Shown one piece after another: positions 36,449-49,244 of a DNA stretch of 64,000 nucleotides. Source of the stretch: Russula earlei (Eukaryota > Basidiomycota > Agaricomycetes > Russulales > Russulaceae). The notes under the pieces are model-generated. The model was given only the letters and a program-made list of their open reading frames with translations. It did not search any database and was not told where the DNA came from. The stretch covers positions 49,062-113,061 of the forward strand of contig JAGFNK010000140.1 of the NCBI GenBank assembly GCA_025769875.1. Direction: 5' to 3'. Within the stretch, counting starts at the first letter, position 1. The number at the start of each line of letters is the position of its first letter. The position numbers and the translations under genes are program-made.

Positions 36449-37700
36449 CTAGGGATGAATCTGCGTGCGATCCGCTGAATAGCTCTGCTGCCAGGAGCTC
36501 AGCTCGGCCGGATGTGGGTGGTTAAACGAGTGAATGGGCGAGTAAGTCAAGCTATGAGACGATTCCTGCGTCGGTGACTGCACACCGTCGTCAGTGCGCG
36601 GCCAGGTGTCCGTGAACAGGGTCCCGACTGACCATATAATCTTCCTCTACTTTTACACCGTCATACTGAGAGGATGGGTATTGTGGAATGCCGGACAGAC
36701 CATGGCTGCCCGGTGCCGAGTGCATTGTAGACGGTAAAGGTCGTGATGATGGCAGCCCATGCCCACCAACGAGTAGGTGAGAGGGATGCTCGTTCCCGGA
36801 CTGCTGTCGACGACGAATGTCACTAGGATCCAGAGCTCTGATAAGGCGCACAGTCTCGCTGGGAGCTCAACCGGCCATCGTGGAAAGGAGCACTTGCCGA
36901 GTATGACGTGGGCGTCGAGGCTGAGCTCGGCGTGTGCACGGCAGGAAGCTGATAACTTAGTGGGCCGTTTTGCGCGCCCGACGAGAGGATCGAGTTTGAC
37001 GAGTTCATACCCGGGCTGGAATACGCCGAGGGATGATTTGAAGAGGTCATGTAGCCGTGCGACAGTGGTGGTGGTGGTGGTGGTGGTGGAGAGAAGTTGC
37101 CTGAACGAGCGAGCGCCTCTGTCGTGGGCGGGCTCGGAGTCTGGCTGGGGCTCTGTTGTTGTCCACTTGTGAGCGTGCGCGGACGAGGACGAGGACGGCG
37201 CGTCGTCTTACCAGGTATACGCCGTCGATGTTCTGCGACACCCGTCGCCGCTTGAGCTCGCGATCTGGGTAGTCGCTGGAGATGGAAGACTGGAAGGAGC
37301 CACGGCGCGCAATGTCAAAATGTGGGTCGGTCATGAGAGACGGCCGTCGGGTCTGCATGTGCAGTTGGCGACGGAGCTCATCGATCTCGCGTATGAGTTT
37401 TGAATTTTCTTGTTCGAGCTGGCGGATGCGGAGCGTCGGTGGCGGCAGTGCGGCGACCTGTTCGGGAGAGAGGGCAAGAGCGGTCTGAAGCTTGGTCACG
37501 GTCTGCTCGAGCTGTTCAAAGAAAGAAGGGAGGTCCGGACGAGTGAGGGTGCGTTGGTGGTACGGGCAAGTTGACTTGACTACCTGCTCGATGTAGGCTT
37601 TTCGCTTGGCGCGATGCCTTGCTTGGGCCTTTGCATTACGACTCCGCTCGGGACGATCGGCGGGAGAAGAGGACTGGCTATTGGACACTGCCTGGGCCAT
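36449..37700 (-). CDS. bZIP transcription factor
   Basis: The start MAQAVSNSQSSSPADRPERS at 37700 is followed by the basic region RNAKAQARHRAKRKAYIEQ. An intron (GTAGTCAAG..TTGAACAG) separates it from the leucine zipper (LEQTVTKLQTAL, then LRIRQLEQENSKLIREIDEL). The Asn and Arg that contact DNA in bZIP proteins are present. After ELKRRRVSQNIDGVYL another intron leads to a Ser/Pro-rich tail with a run of eight Pro from a GGT/CCA repeat (about 37060-37090) and GYMTSSNHPSAYSS. The frame changes once more near 36870, probably by an intron. A last intron (GTCAGTCGGG..GTGTGCAG) precedes the final exon, which ends SADRTQIHP. Targets cannot be told. The invariant intron between basic region and zipper is seen in several mushroom bZIP genes, as I recall. 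Confidence 0.82.
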
Positions 37701-39821
37701 GTTTGGAGGGAGGCAGGAGGGTATGGGTGGAGAGTGGAGGAGGCGACTGTAGAGGATGAGAAAAGTGTCAAGGGCGGGATTTTATAAAGACTGACAGGTT
37801 GCCCTGGACGGAAGGGGGTGCAAGTCATTGGTGAGATCTGGTATAAGAAATCTGGAGAATAGAATAGAAATATATTTTGGTTTTTATTTTCGGGTTCACC
37901 GGCATCTCCGCTCCGTTTGGTCATCCCAATGACCTGCCAAATGCTTCCGCGTCGTCGAGTCGATGATCCCATCCTCGCTCGCTCGCACCCCATCCAAAGC
38001 CCACGCTCACGCCCACGCCCACGCCCAATCGCCCACCCACTCAATCAATTCCCTCTTCGTGTTTCCGCCGCGGCCTCCTTCCTCTGCCAGCGTGGCCCCT
38101 CCCCTCCTTCCTTACTGCGTCACCATTCACTTGTGTCCCAATCGAGCAAGACCGACAACTCGCATTACATCGGCGCCAACCACTTCCCTCCCCTCCACAA
38201 TAAGATTTCATGTTGTATTGTGCTTCTCGATGTGCCAAACATCAAAACGAATGACCACCCTCATAAACCCCCTTCTTCGGCCCATAAATATGAAAATGAT
38301 TTGTTCATGATCCAAATTCACACAGGGTCGCTCGGGCCACTCGAGCGCGTTTCTGACAGGGGAAAATAAACCGGCCGTTCAAACGGTAACGACGTACCAG
38401 ATCTTGACAAGACCCGTCCCTGTTGGCCTCCATACGCCACATCCTGTCCGAAATCTCTTCCTTGCCTCTCTCCCCCTCCCCCTCCCTCCTCCCCTGGGCG
38501 TCAGGCTTCTCGGCTACTCGCAGCCAATCGTATCTCTTGGTCCTCACCTTCCTTTTTCATTACTGTCGCGAAATCCCGCCGTCAGCTGAGCGGGTCATCT
38601 AAGCCGTCCTCGCCTGAATGTCATGGCCCCTGGCTTTATCTGCCTCATTTCTTTCCTTGCAAGCCTTGCCCGCTTCGCTTCTTTGCGCCCGGAAAACCCC
38701 CTCCAAATACGTATTCATGTGCATGTCCTTATCAGCCTCGCGGTAATTGATGTGTGTCGTTCTTTAGGTTTTGACGTGACCTAACTGCTACTTTCCTTTC
38801 CGACCGCCTCAATGCTTGTCTTCTTTTTCCGACGAACAAAAACTTGATGTTGTGTCGAACGAAACTGACGATGATGATATCATGCCCTGGGGGGAAGATT
38901 ATGAACCCATTCGCTCATATCGGCTCTCAGCCGTGGTCATCAAAACGTTTATGCGACGACAACGCACCCCCCTCCCAGCCCCGTTCCCTCCTCCCTTGCC
39001 CACCCCACTGCTTGCAAATAGTCACGGGTGATTGAAATTCGATCAATTGGCGCATTTGTTGCTTCGCAGCACACAGCGCCGAATGCGCTCGGGGCTTATC
39101 CATTTTTGACGAACGGCGACTTGGAAGGACCAAGGAGTGGTGGTGCGAAAATACGAGATCGGATGGGTTGGATCTACGCATGAAGAGAAAAAAAAACCGG
39201 AAGGGATAGCGGTTCAGAGTGAGGAAATTCCGAATTCCCTCCCCTGTCATCCGTGTGCCCGTGTGCCCGGAAGCTTGCCGGACATATTAAGCGCACTCGC
39301 GGGGAATCCTCTCTCTATCGGGATATGCCGGTTGTCCCTCGGCGGTTCCCGTGAGTTGTGTTTGCGAGGCCACGTCCAAGCCATGACCATTTCACAACGC
39401 CTACGCCTTCCCCTCCTGGCAACTGCGTTTGTTTCGGAAATATTGTTGTCCTTCCCCTTTGGGGACCCAAAAACGCTCAGCCCTGTGTCCGTTTCCCCTC
39501 GAGGCTGAAGAGTAAATGAGAGCGAGACGAGATCCGGGGAAAGGGGCAGTGAAAAACAAAAAACAAAAAAACAAGGAACCGTCCCAAGCCACCACGCTGG
39601 CAAACAAGGTCATTCCGGAGTCAGTTCGGTTGGCTGTAGAGCCGATCTGTCGCCGATACCGCGCTTCCATAGATACACAGAACACATACTGTAGCATAAA
39701 AAAACAAAAACAAAACAAAAAAGTCAGAGTGGAATGATCGTGCCTGCTCCCTCGCTCGCCCCGACTGACTCCGAAACGTCCGCCAACCATCCCACGCGGA
39801 GTGCACGAGCGCCGCGGCCCT
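37701..39821. other. Intergenic stretch, no gene recognised
   Basis: It holds the bZIP promoter on the left and the 3' region of the Timeless gene on the right. ORFs up to 150 codons exist on both strands but have no recognisable content. A-rich low-complexity DNA lies at about 39553-39570 and 39698-39722. Confidence 0.5.
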
Positions 39822-42800
39822 TTACTCCTCGTCCGAGATGATCAATCGACCCTTGCGAACCCCAACCTCGCCACCGCCACCGTCACCGCTTCCGCTGCGC
39901 TGCAGCCCGCCCTCAGGATCGCTCGCGCTCAACAACGTCCTGCGGGCCAAAGTCAGAGGAAGAATCGCACTTTCGTCCTCCTCGTCACTGCCTGTGCCCG
40001 ATCCGTGGAGGTGCGCGCCGTGGTACCGCGGTCGTGCTTTCGGGCGGCTGCTGCTGCTGCCGCCGCCGCCGCCGACTTGGCCTCGCGCTCTCACGAGAGA
40101 ACCCGCGTCCACTTCGCGATCGGCAAGGGAAGACCGTGACGGCGATGACGCGACGTCGGCCTTGTCCACATTCCCATCGTCCACCTCTTCTGTCTTCTTC
40201 GACATCATCATCATCATCATCATCATCATCACCACCACCACCACCATCATCATCAATGGAAGGAGAGGGAGAGGGGCCGTCGCGCCGCGTCCCCGCATTA
40301 TCTCCGTGCTCGTGAACGCGCTCCCCTTCGCCGGTGCCGCCGGGCGTTCCACACGATGATAGCACGACCGCCTTCCTCCGCTTCGCCGCCCTCTCTTTGG
40401 CGGTGCTTCCGAGCGGCGGGTGCGCACGCCCGCGTTTCCTGGTACCCCTCTGGCGCATCGTCCCCGTCTTGCTGTTCTCGGAAGCCGCGGCGAGCGCGGT
40501 ACGCCTGCGCAGCTCTGCCTCGCGCGCGAAGAACTCGTCGATGTCCCGTCCGTACTCCTCCTCGCTGTCTTCGATGAACTGCGCCGACTTGTACGTCTCC
40601 CGCTCGCGCGCTTTCTTCCGCGCATTGCCCGGCACATCGTCGCCCTCTCCGCCGCTCTCACCTTCCGAGCCGGGGCTTGTGCTCCCGGTTCGTCGCCGCC
40701 GCCGCCGCCGACCGCGTCGTCTCTTCTTGCACAGTAACTGCGAGGCCCGTCTCCCGTTGAGCTCCAGGGGCGCCTTTTCGAAACGCTCGATGACCGCCAG
40801 GGACAGTTGCAGATCGGACGGCTCGATGCCCGCGGGGATGTACCACTCCAGCTCGTCCGCATCTGGACATGTTCGCAACAGCGCGCGCGATTCGTAGCGT
40901 ACAGCGTAGCGAGACGGGATGCGGTTTCCGCGGCTAGGGTTATGGGCCGTCCTAGATTCGCCGAAAGAACACGGCCTACGCACCTTCGTCCTGCAGATGA
41001 AAGTGCACTAGCCGAAACACCAATTTCAATTGCGGGTTTCTTGTCGCCGCGTCCGCCTGGGCGTCGGTCGTATATGGGATCGCTGCGTGGTAATTTTTTT
41101 TTTCAATAACCACCGCATCACAGAATCACAGAAACTGGGGTGGGAACTGTTTGAAGAAGAAAAAAAATGGGAGGAAGGCGCACTGTAATCGGCGGCGGTC
41201 TTGGTTTGAGGTATATCGGACGCATGGTTGGCTGCGTCCTTGCCGATGTCCTCGCCCTCATCGTCTGAAGTGCCTGGAGCGGGATCATTGGCCCGCTCTT
41301 CGATGCGCCGCCGCTGTGCAATGACAGTAGTCAAGATCTTATTATGCCTTCATTAGTCACAGCTCGCTCCGGAGGCTTTTCCCGCATGTGCAGACCGACC
41401 TCCTTCACCCACTCGATCAGTTCGTTCTGGCGAGCCTCCTTAAGGGCCGCCATTGCGATGGCGAGCTGCTCGCTCCAAGTGAACCCCTTCTTGACTTGGA
41501 CGTCTGGTGGGAACCGAGGGTCGACTTCCTTGCTCTTCGATTTTGACTCAGGTTCCCAGCTGGAATGCCTCTTCCATCGATTTCGGTTTTTCGGGAAAAA
41601 TGCCTGCGCACATCAAATCGGATGTATTACCGACCTTGAGAGGATGTGATAATAATAACAACAGGGGCGCACCTCTACGAGGACAAACGGATCCGCCTCG
41701 ACGGCTTTGAAGAACTGACGGAGTACATAGTTCATGAGCGCTACGAGGTCTTTGTAAGGCTGGTCTTTGGGAAAGGATTTTCGGTCGGCAAGAATGGTCT
41801 TGAACAAGTTCAACGTGGATACCTAGCCGAGAATGTGGAACATCCTGAGAACGAAATGCACAGCGCACGCCCTTCCACTCACTTGGAAAAACAATCCTTC
41901 AGCCTTTGCACGGACCGCCTGCCGATGCAGCAAGCTGACCACGCGTTTCATCTCCTCCGGCGATACGAATTCTTTGTGACGCCCAATATAGGTCAGCAAC
42001 GACTGCGTGATATCCGAGTTTGCGAATTTCTAGTATTTGGTCAGAAACGGCCCGAGCTGCCTGCGTGTGCGTTTCGAGTGACACTCTCTTACCAGCTCGA
42101 AACTTTCGAACGTGAACATGGTCTCTTCGATCACTTCATCTTCCGGTTGTCCTTGCGCCTGCTCCTCTTCCTCGACATCGGGAACACCGTCCGGTTCTTC
42201 CGCGTTTTGGGCTGTTCTCGCAAGTCTGTGTCAGCTCAGACAAACTAAAACTCGTTCTCCGGATGGACACCCAAACACGTACCTTTGACGCTCTGCTTCC
42301 TTTTGGGCTTGCGGCGCTTGCGTACATATGAGCCATCGCCTGTCGTCTTTGCCCACTTCTCGAGCATCCGAAATAGAGCGTACGCCAGGTGTACGCTGGA
42401 GCGGAGAAACGTGAGCGATTGCGTGCCATCCTTGTACATGCGCAGGCTATCGAGGGCGGCGTCGAGTACCTGGCCATTGTAGACAATTTGTTGTTGAAGT
42501 AGAAGAGCGGCTTCATGCAGCTCTGCTTCCCCGCTTGCTCCGGTGCTCGTTGACGCCATGGCCTCGAGGAGGGCGAGCAACTGCGTCAGACACTCAATGC
42601 CCGCCTGTAGCTCTGTCCATAATTTGGGCTGTGTGTGCGCATGACGCATGAATCAACGGAACGACGCACGGGGCACAAGATACCCCGCGCACCTTTTCTT
42701 CGACAGCGCCGCTCATGCGCTTGAGCACCCACACAATCCAACTGCGCTCGATAACTTCGCCGACGAGGCCAAAGGCCCACGGCTCAGATGCATCCACCCC

Positions 42801-44270
42801 TTTCTCCTGCGCCTGAACGGCGAGGAAGTACTCGAGGAACCATTTTGTCACGAAGAGAAGCCGGAGGTTGTCCTTCTCTGTGATTTTGGGGCGCTCGGAT
42901 TTGATGTCCTTGAGTAACGACGCGAGGAAGGCTGCATGCCGTTAGAAAGATGATAAGGGTCACAAGGTGTCCCAGGGCTGCGCACTATTGAAACAAGATA
43001 CAATGAACGTGCGAGCAACCCCGCGCAGCACAGTGCGTGCTTCTGGCGTGAGATTGTCGCTGCGCGCAACTTCGTCTTCCTTCTTTCCCTTCTGTTTATT
43101 GTGACGCTTGACGAGATCAATAACGGCCCCTGGCTCTTGGCTCAGGGCCTGTTGCCGATGAAGGACGAGTGGCTGGCAGGAAGGCTGGTCGGGAGAAATC
43201 GGAATCCCTGCATTAGCCTCGGACGGCGCGGCTGATGTAATAGAAGATGATGAAACTTTCTTTGGGTTCAGCCGTACTGAGATCGTTGTCCCAAAGCGCG
43301 AGTGACGAGAGGGTGCGTTCCGTGCAAAATCTCTACGGCGTCGATCTTCAACGGTGAGGAGCTGTCGCAAATCTTGCTTCGTTTGCTGGGGGGGGGGGTT
43401 TACTCAGTTCGACCGCCGGGGGCTTTGAGGGACTGAGCGACTCACCGCGCTTTGTTCCAACACGAGGTGGGTAGGTTTGGCTCCCCGGAATAAAAGATAG
43501 ATGATTTCGAGGACAAGGGCGTTCCAGCTGTTGAACGCGGTGTCGGTAGCAGCGCTTGAAGCTATCGTGAGGAGGAGATCGAAGAAATGAGACTCTGAAA
43601 GTGTTCGGATGAGTTTGCTTTGCAAAGATGCAAACTCTGCCTGGTCAGCGCTGAGATGCACATTGGGGGGGAGGTCCTTGATGAACGCGAGATTTCGCAC
43701 GAGGTGAAGGACGACGTTCACGATCTGCACGTCGCGCTCGGTCCTCGTCTTGGGTCCACGAGCGAGGCAGGGCAGGATGATGCTGAACAACGCCTGCAGG
43801 ACCCCCGGTCTGAGCAGGGCGGCCTTGTAGTGCAGGTGGCTCTGCAAAAGCTGTGTATAGTCGGTACCGCGATCGAGCTCCTCGTCCAGTTCCTTGAGCT
43901 CCTCCGCCAAGTCAATCGGCCATGTCATCGCTGTGATGAGGTCGGTGCACGCGACAGCCCGTTTGTCTTCCACATGACCCTTTCCGGCCGTTTCGAGGAT
44001 GATGGGGACGAGGTCGTTCGGAAGGACGCGCGAGGCCCACAAGATGCGAGCGACCGTGCGCTCGTCGTCGGCATCGTCCTTCCGCCAAAACTTTTTGAGA
44101 TCTTTCAGACACCCGTACACTTCGTCTCCGAGACGATACTCCCCTCCTTCATAGCCGCCCAAAGCATTAACCACATTGAGGATCGCTGGCTCCAGAATAG
44201 CCCGTCTTTGGACATAGTGGTCTTGCTGGTCCTCCCCAGAGGATACCGAGATGACTTCTCCATCCGGCAT
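39822..44270 (-). CDS. TOF1: Timeless/Tof1/Swi1 replication fork protection protein
   Basis: The product starts MPDGEVISVSSGEDQQ at 44270. It carries the Timeless N-terminal domain: RRAILEPAILNVVNALGGYE, RLGDEVYGCLKDLKKFWRKD, DLITAMTWPIDLAEELKELD and IVNVVLHLVRNLAFIKDLPP. After an intron with a 13-base poly-C tract before its acceptor (about 43400) come DLRQLLTVEDRRRRDFARN, LRGVARTFIVSCFN, FVTKWFLEYFLAVQ, GEVIERSWIVWVLKRM, HLAYALFRMLEKWAK, DLVALMNYVLRQFFKAVE and DADELEWYIPAGIEPSDLQL, over about ten exons. The C-terminus is long, basic and acidic by turns, with KRRRRGRRRRRRR and a final GRLIISDEE. Tof1 forms a complex with Csm3/Tipin and stabilises stalled replication forks in the nucleus. I chose the inner Met because the family starts close to the acidic VISVSSGED block; an upstream in-frame Met at 44489 exists. 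The last exon boundary falls in a trinucleotide repeat and is uncertain. Confidence 0.9.
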
Positions 44271-46481
44271 GTCTATATTTCGAATGACGGCAGTAGCAGC
44301 GGAGAGGAGAGGGAACAGGCAACGCGTTCCTTTGTCGTGGCCGTAAACTCGTCGCGAGTTGTCACATAGGCACGTGATTGTGACAAATCGCGCCGCTCCA
44401 TCCTTGACCCTTGACAAGAGTGGCTCAGTTGTCTTGGTGTTTGGTGCCTTCTTCTCCGGAACTTGTAGTGCCTGGTCTTTTTTCCCCATCTGCCATGATG
44501 ATTGCGCTCAAGCATAATCATAATCGCACTGCTCAATTGCGGTAGAAGTTCCATCCTCCGTGCATCTGACCAAGGGCGTCTCCACTCCCCGTTCGCATGC
44601 TAGTCCCGATCTGTCCAGGGACAGCGGCCTTAACGCCAGCATGCCTCAAAGGAGGAAGCGCCATCGCCGCTTCTGCGTCCTTTTACGGTTTTGTCAAGGT
44701 TCCCGTCTTCCCAGAGAGGCTTTCACAGGACGGGCGGACCGAACTTGTTGGTGGCAGAGGGTGCTTCCTTATGTCCCGTGCGTTCCCCTGTGCTCGAGTT
44801 ACCACAAACGAGATCTGCGGCCGGCGCCGTGCCTCCTTAAAGGTCGATTGAACACTCAAATCTCGTGTGCCAATCTGTACCTTACCGCATTACAATATAT
44901 TTAGGCACATGGCTCGGCTCTTCCAACCCCACAGCATGTTCTTTCACCTCGGTGTGCCTGTATGGCACAGCCGCTACCTGAGGTGTTGCTCCAAGTCACT
45001 CTCATGTTCCCACCGTCGACCCTGAAGGAAAGAGAACTGTTGGTGGGTGGATTCCACCCGTCATGATCTCTTTCCCATCATCAGACCCAGGGTGTCAGCG
45101 GTGCTCAAACAAGGAAACATGCAAGAATACTTCGCCAATTGAACTTTCCATCCGCTTTTCGTATTTCCATCTGTCTTCAAAGACAATCATGTGTCATCAC
45201 TGCCGGGCTTGAAGAACCTCGATGGTGGTGTACCTTTCATTGTGTTCCAATTCGGCACTCGGTTGTCGGGACGATGAAGCATCAGGAATTGCAAGCGAAG
45301 GCGTCCGACTGGCATTTCGTTGCTCGAGCACCCCCGTTTTGTCTCTTCATCCAGCCACTCACTGAGCTTTCCCAGTGCGGTACCGACCCGTTACGCTTAC
45401 ACGTAATACAGTATATATAGACTGGGAGAGTGGGTCAGACCGACTCGGGCTGGCATACCCCAAATGGATACAACTCCCTCTCTGCTGCGCGCCTGTCCGT
45501 TCATAAAACCATTTTGCTCAAGTGCAACGCACACGTCGGAAGCGCCGGACCTGTGCCCCCTCTCGCCCTCGCGATGTTTTCGGGCGTCTCATGCTTACCA
45601 CATATGCTGGAAGAAAAGGCGAACAATGGGGCGCAGCGCCCCGTCCGATGACCGGCTTTACCTTCTGCGGCTTATGCTCATGGGGGCGAGGAAGCACCAG
45701 CAGAAAAAATTAGGGATTGCGCCCGACGGAGCGTTGGCTCTGCATCATCTCCGAGCCATGTGTGTCTGTCTCAGGCGCGCCAGTGCCGGACACGTGAATA
45801 CGGCCCAGTCCAAATCCTTTGCCTGCAATGGTTAGGGTTTTTTCCCTTTCCCCCCTCCGCCCCCATCAAACCATGTCCTCGCCGTTCTATCATACGCATT
45901 TTATGGCAATCAGGATTTCAAATGACTCGCGGGCGCGATTTTCAAAAGCCGTCCGCGCGTTCCTCTTCTGACAATGCGATACCCCCAGCCCCAGCGACCA
46001 AGGACCAGTTCATGCATGCATTCCTCTTTCCCAGTTTCTCCCCCTCCCCCCCAATACGTCCCTGCCTTCGAACCTCGGCCTTCCGTCCCTTGTGCTTCCA
46101 CCGCACCCATCTGAGTTGTACTCTTGAGCCCGACGTCCCCGTGCGGGTACTAAACAAGATCCCTTTATGCAGTCACCTGCCCACGCCACGTAGTGTCCCT
46201 AACATTGGCCAATGTACGGGATATCCGTCCTACGGTGTTCGAGTTTGAGCTGAGCATATATGGTTTATCGTTTATCAATATGACAGGGGATCGCCTCCAG
46301 GCATCCCCTACGACAGCTGTGTGTCAAATGTAGATTGTTGAACCCTTTGGGTTATGCCAATGACAGGGACGTAGAAACAACATTATACAACTTCTTGTGT
46401 GCCTTTCCACTTCGCCGACCATTCAATTCTAATGGGAGTCCGAGTCCACGAGGCAGCCGGAGCGAAATTGGCCGTTGCAAA
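44271..46481. other. Intergenic stretch, no gene recognised
   Basis: It lies between the start of the Timeless gene and the stop of the PBDC1 gene. Several plus-strand ORFs of 90-160 codons occur (for example 45760-46248), but they are rich in Ser/Pro/Arg with no domain and no supporting splice pattern. Confidence 0.5.
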
Positions 46482-47608
46482 TCAAAGAGCATCGCTCCTC
46501 TTTTTACCCGCCCTTTTCTTCTCAGCCTTCTCGCGTTCCTTACGCGCTTCTTCTTTGGCAATTTCATGCGCCCCGTCGTTGAGGCCAAGTCTATTGCGTG
46601 ATATCTGTGTCCCTCGCGTTCGGTGAGAAAAAAAAAGGGGGCTGGATCAAATGAATTAAGTCAGGGCGTACCTCGATGGCGAAGAACTGTGCGGGTTTGA
46701 ATGAACGATACATGCCACCGTAGTCAGGCATCCACGATTGCGTGCCAACCTCAGAGCAGGAACGATACCTCACCTGTATTCGCGTCACTATGGCGCCGCC
46801 GCGCGCACGCATCGGCCATCAGCATCCAAATATGTGTATGTCCGATCCGACCAGCGTACCAAAGATCGTATTTTTCTCGCTGTATTCCTTGGTCGCATCC
46901 GTCCGAATCAAAGAGCCGAAATTGAAGTCGGCAATTTTCTTCTCATACCTGCAAGATATGGAAGCCGCACGCGCCGATAAGTTTGCGATTGAAAAACTGG
47001 CGGACGGCGAGGGCGAGGTGGAGGGGGGGGGGGGGGGGGACGCACGTATCGATAAAGGCGCGCCAGCGCTCCTTTCCCTCGTCGCTCTTCATCCAATCCT
47101 CATCCAGCGTACTGAGTTTCGTATGAGGAGGGGCGGCGAACTCGGGAAAGGAGCGTAGGGTGTGTTCAAAGATCTCGTCGTCGTAGCTTTTTTTATTATT
47201 ATTTAGCAGCAGACAAACACGGGCCTCGCGTGAGCCGAAAGAGAGGGGGGGATGGCGCGCAGACCTTGTTAGCTTCAACGAGCGTGGTGAGATTTTCTCG
47301 AGCAAGTTCCAGTAGGTCTACAGGATGACGTCAACTCGAGCCGGACGGTAAATTCAGGGCGGGTGTTGTTACGCGCGCCGCACCTGTGCGTGCTCGACAG
47401 CCTTGACCGCGAATCTGGGTAGATGCCGCGGTCAACGAACTTTCACCTCAAGAAGAGTCTCGCGTACGTACTGCTTCTCGATCTGAACCGAGCCACAACA
47501 CCCTTAGCCGCATAACCCCTTACCCCACGTACATGTAGCACGTGGGACTTCAACCCGACGCACCTCGACGAGGTTCTGGGCTTGATTTGGATCAAACGTA
47601 CCTGCCAT
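46482..47608 (-). CDS. PBDC1: PBDC1 homologue (yeast YPL225W family), nine exons with microexons
   Basis: Exons are 47608-47564, 47482-47472 (11 nt), 47414-47384, 47317-47265, 47186-47046, 46948-46860, 46787-46774 (14 nt), 46686-46672 (15 nt) and 46604-46482. They total 522 nt, giving 173 residues; every intron is GT..AG and every join keeps the frame. The product reads MAGTFDPNQAQNLVE, then IEKQFAVKAVEHAQ, TYWNLLEKISPRSLKLT, YDDEIFEHTLRSFPEFAAPP, WMKSDEGKERWRAF, YEKKIADFNFGSLIRTDATK, then VTRIQ, FFAIE and ISRNRLGLNDGAHEIAKEEA, with a Lys/Arg/Glu-rich tail. This matches the PBDC1 domain from end to end, including the YEKK..DFNFG..LRTDA core. In yeast the protein is reported to help fold nascent translation elongation factor eEF1A. 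One intron holds a C15 run (about 47025-47039). Confidence 0.93.
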
Positions 47609-47834
47609 GAGCGTGCCGCGGAAGAACCAAACGTTTGAGGATAAAGCGAGAGGGAGCGGTATGAAGGATTGAGTCGTGAGTCGTGCAAGCAAATCCCAAC
47701 ATGGCAGTCAGGTGATCGTCGTCATCTCATCCATCATCAACACGGCCCAGGCCCAAGGCGATCACTACACTGTCACTAACGGGCGTGATGGTAGGGATTA
47801 AGAAAAGACTAATGTATCTAGGGCTTGGACATTC

Positions 47835-49110
47835 TCAAGAGGCCCGCCCAACGTTGACACCAAAAAGCTTTAGTTTCTCAAAATACTTTTGTACGCGACT
47901 GGCGACCTGACGAGGAGTGCGGCGGCCACCCATTGCTTTTGATATTTTCGACCACCTTTGTATCTCCATCAGCAACGCCCCATCAGGGAGACCAAGCCAA
48001 GTCGCGTACCGATTCTTCTCCCCATCAGGGATCTCGGTAAGAAGCCGCTCGAGAAGGTGTTGCTCTGAAACGGACCAAGCCTGCTTGTACGTCTCTGACT
48101 TTGGCTTATCCTTTTTTGCGATGAGAAGCTCAGGAAAGTCCCTGTCAAGTTCAGCAACCTGCTTGGCTTTGAGGGTAGGGGATTTTGCCTTTGATGCATG
48201 CGGACGGGTCGGCAGTGACCGGCGAGCTCGGAAGACGGAGACACGCGGGGATCGCATTCCCGAATTTGACATCACGGGTTGCTCGGCCAGGTAAGGTGAT
48301 GATAGAGACGTAATCACTTTGGAAGGGTTGGGTGCGAACGCCTCGCCGTCCGTTGCGATGTCGACGTCCGCGCTCTCATCTTCCACGTCGCGCAAAATTT
48401 GTACGCCCGACGCACGCACTGTAAGCCTACTCTTGCGGAGGTGATGTGCGAGACGGATCGGCCCGCCCTCTCGGGAGCCGCGACGATCGTCGAGCGCTGG
48501 CTGCTCCTCATCGGACGAATCAGACGAAAGTTCAAACGAGGCGAGTACTGGCTCGATGATAGTTCGCCTCGCCGCACGCACGAGCTGCTGAACCGATGAC
48601 AGTGCGGTTTGTTGTTTCGTGGACGGCTGCGATCTAGCGTGATGGACGGCACGTAACTCAGCAGTGAAAGTGCGGAGAGGTGTGGGGTCTAGACATGGAA
48701 ATTCCGACGATGAGTAAAGAAAAGACAGGAGGGTGAGGGAACATACCATGGCCGTTGAAAAGATCCCAATCGATTTTATCTTGAACCTCGGCGGTGATGG
48801 CGGGGTGACAGTCGAGGCGGACGATGCTGTCCTTGAACTGAAAATTGCGTGATCAGCGTGTGTGGGTAATGGGGGATGAAGAAAAAACCTTTTCATGGAA
48901 AGAGTCGAAAGATTGGTCTGACTGAGCGGCAGCCTGCTCGCGTATACGACGAAGGCGGTCGAGATCTGATTGAGTGCGGGCGAGGAGAGCCTTCTGGGAC
49001 TGGATGTAGGCGTCAAGAGCCTGAAAGCTAGGGAGGGGTGAGGGAAGAGTCGAGAAGGAGAACAAGACGAGAGCACGAACGTATCCATCAGAGAGGGAAA
49101 GGAGAGACAT
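47835..49110 (-). CDS. SANT/Myb-domain protein (ZZZ3-like)
   Basis: The start MSLLSLSDGYV at 49110 leads through an intron to SFQALDAYIQSQKALLARTQ and a coiled coil (SDLDRLRRIREQAA). After two further introns come AEVQDKIDWDLFNGH and LRTFTAELRAVHHARSQP, then a disordered acidic middle. The C-terminal SANT/Myb-like domain has AWSVSEQHLLERLLTEIPDG, WSKISKAMGGRRTPRQVASR and VQKYFEKLKLFGV. The spacing of aromatic residues and the TPRQVASRVQKYFEKL helix resemble the Myb domain of ZZZ3, a subunit of the ATAC acetyltransferase complex in animals. The ZZ finger of animal ZZZ3 is not seen before the stop at 47835. It is probably nuclear and chromatin-linked; its exact role is unknown. Confidence 0.75.
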
Positions 49111-49244
49111 CGGATGACGGAGGGCACTCGACCAAAATAAAGACTCTCCAGAGGGGCTCCAAATAAATTGGGTCAAACCAAAAAGTTATGTAAGCTATTC
49201 TATGTCACAAAGTCTGTCACGCATGCTTGTCCGTCACGGCCCCT

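Noticed and set aside
44271..44489. Upstream in-frame Met (44489) as the start of Timeless
   Set aside because: The added 73 residues show no family similarity, whereas the inner Met directly precedes the acidic N-terminal block usual in the family. It remains possible.
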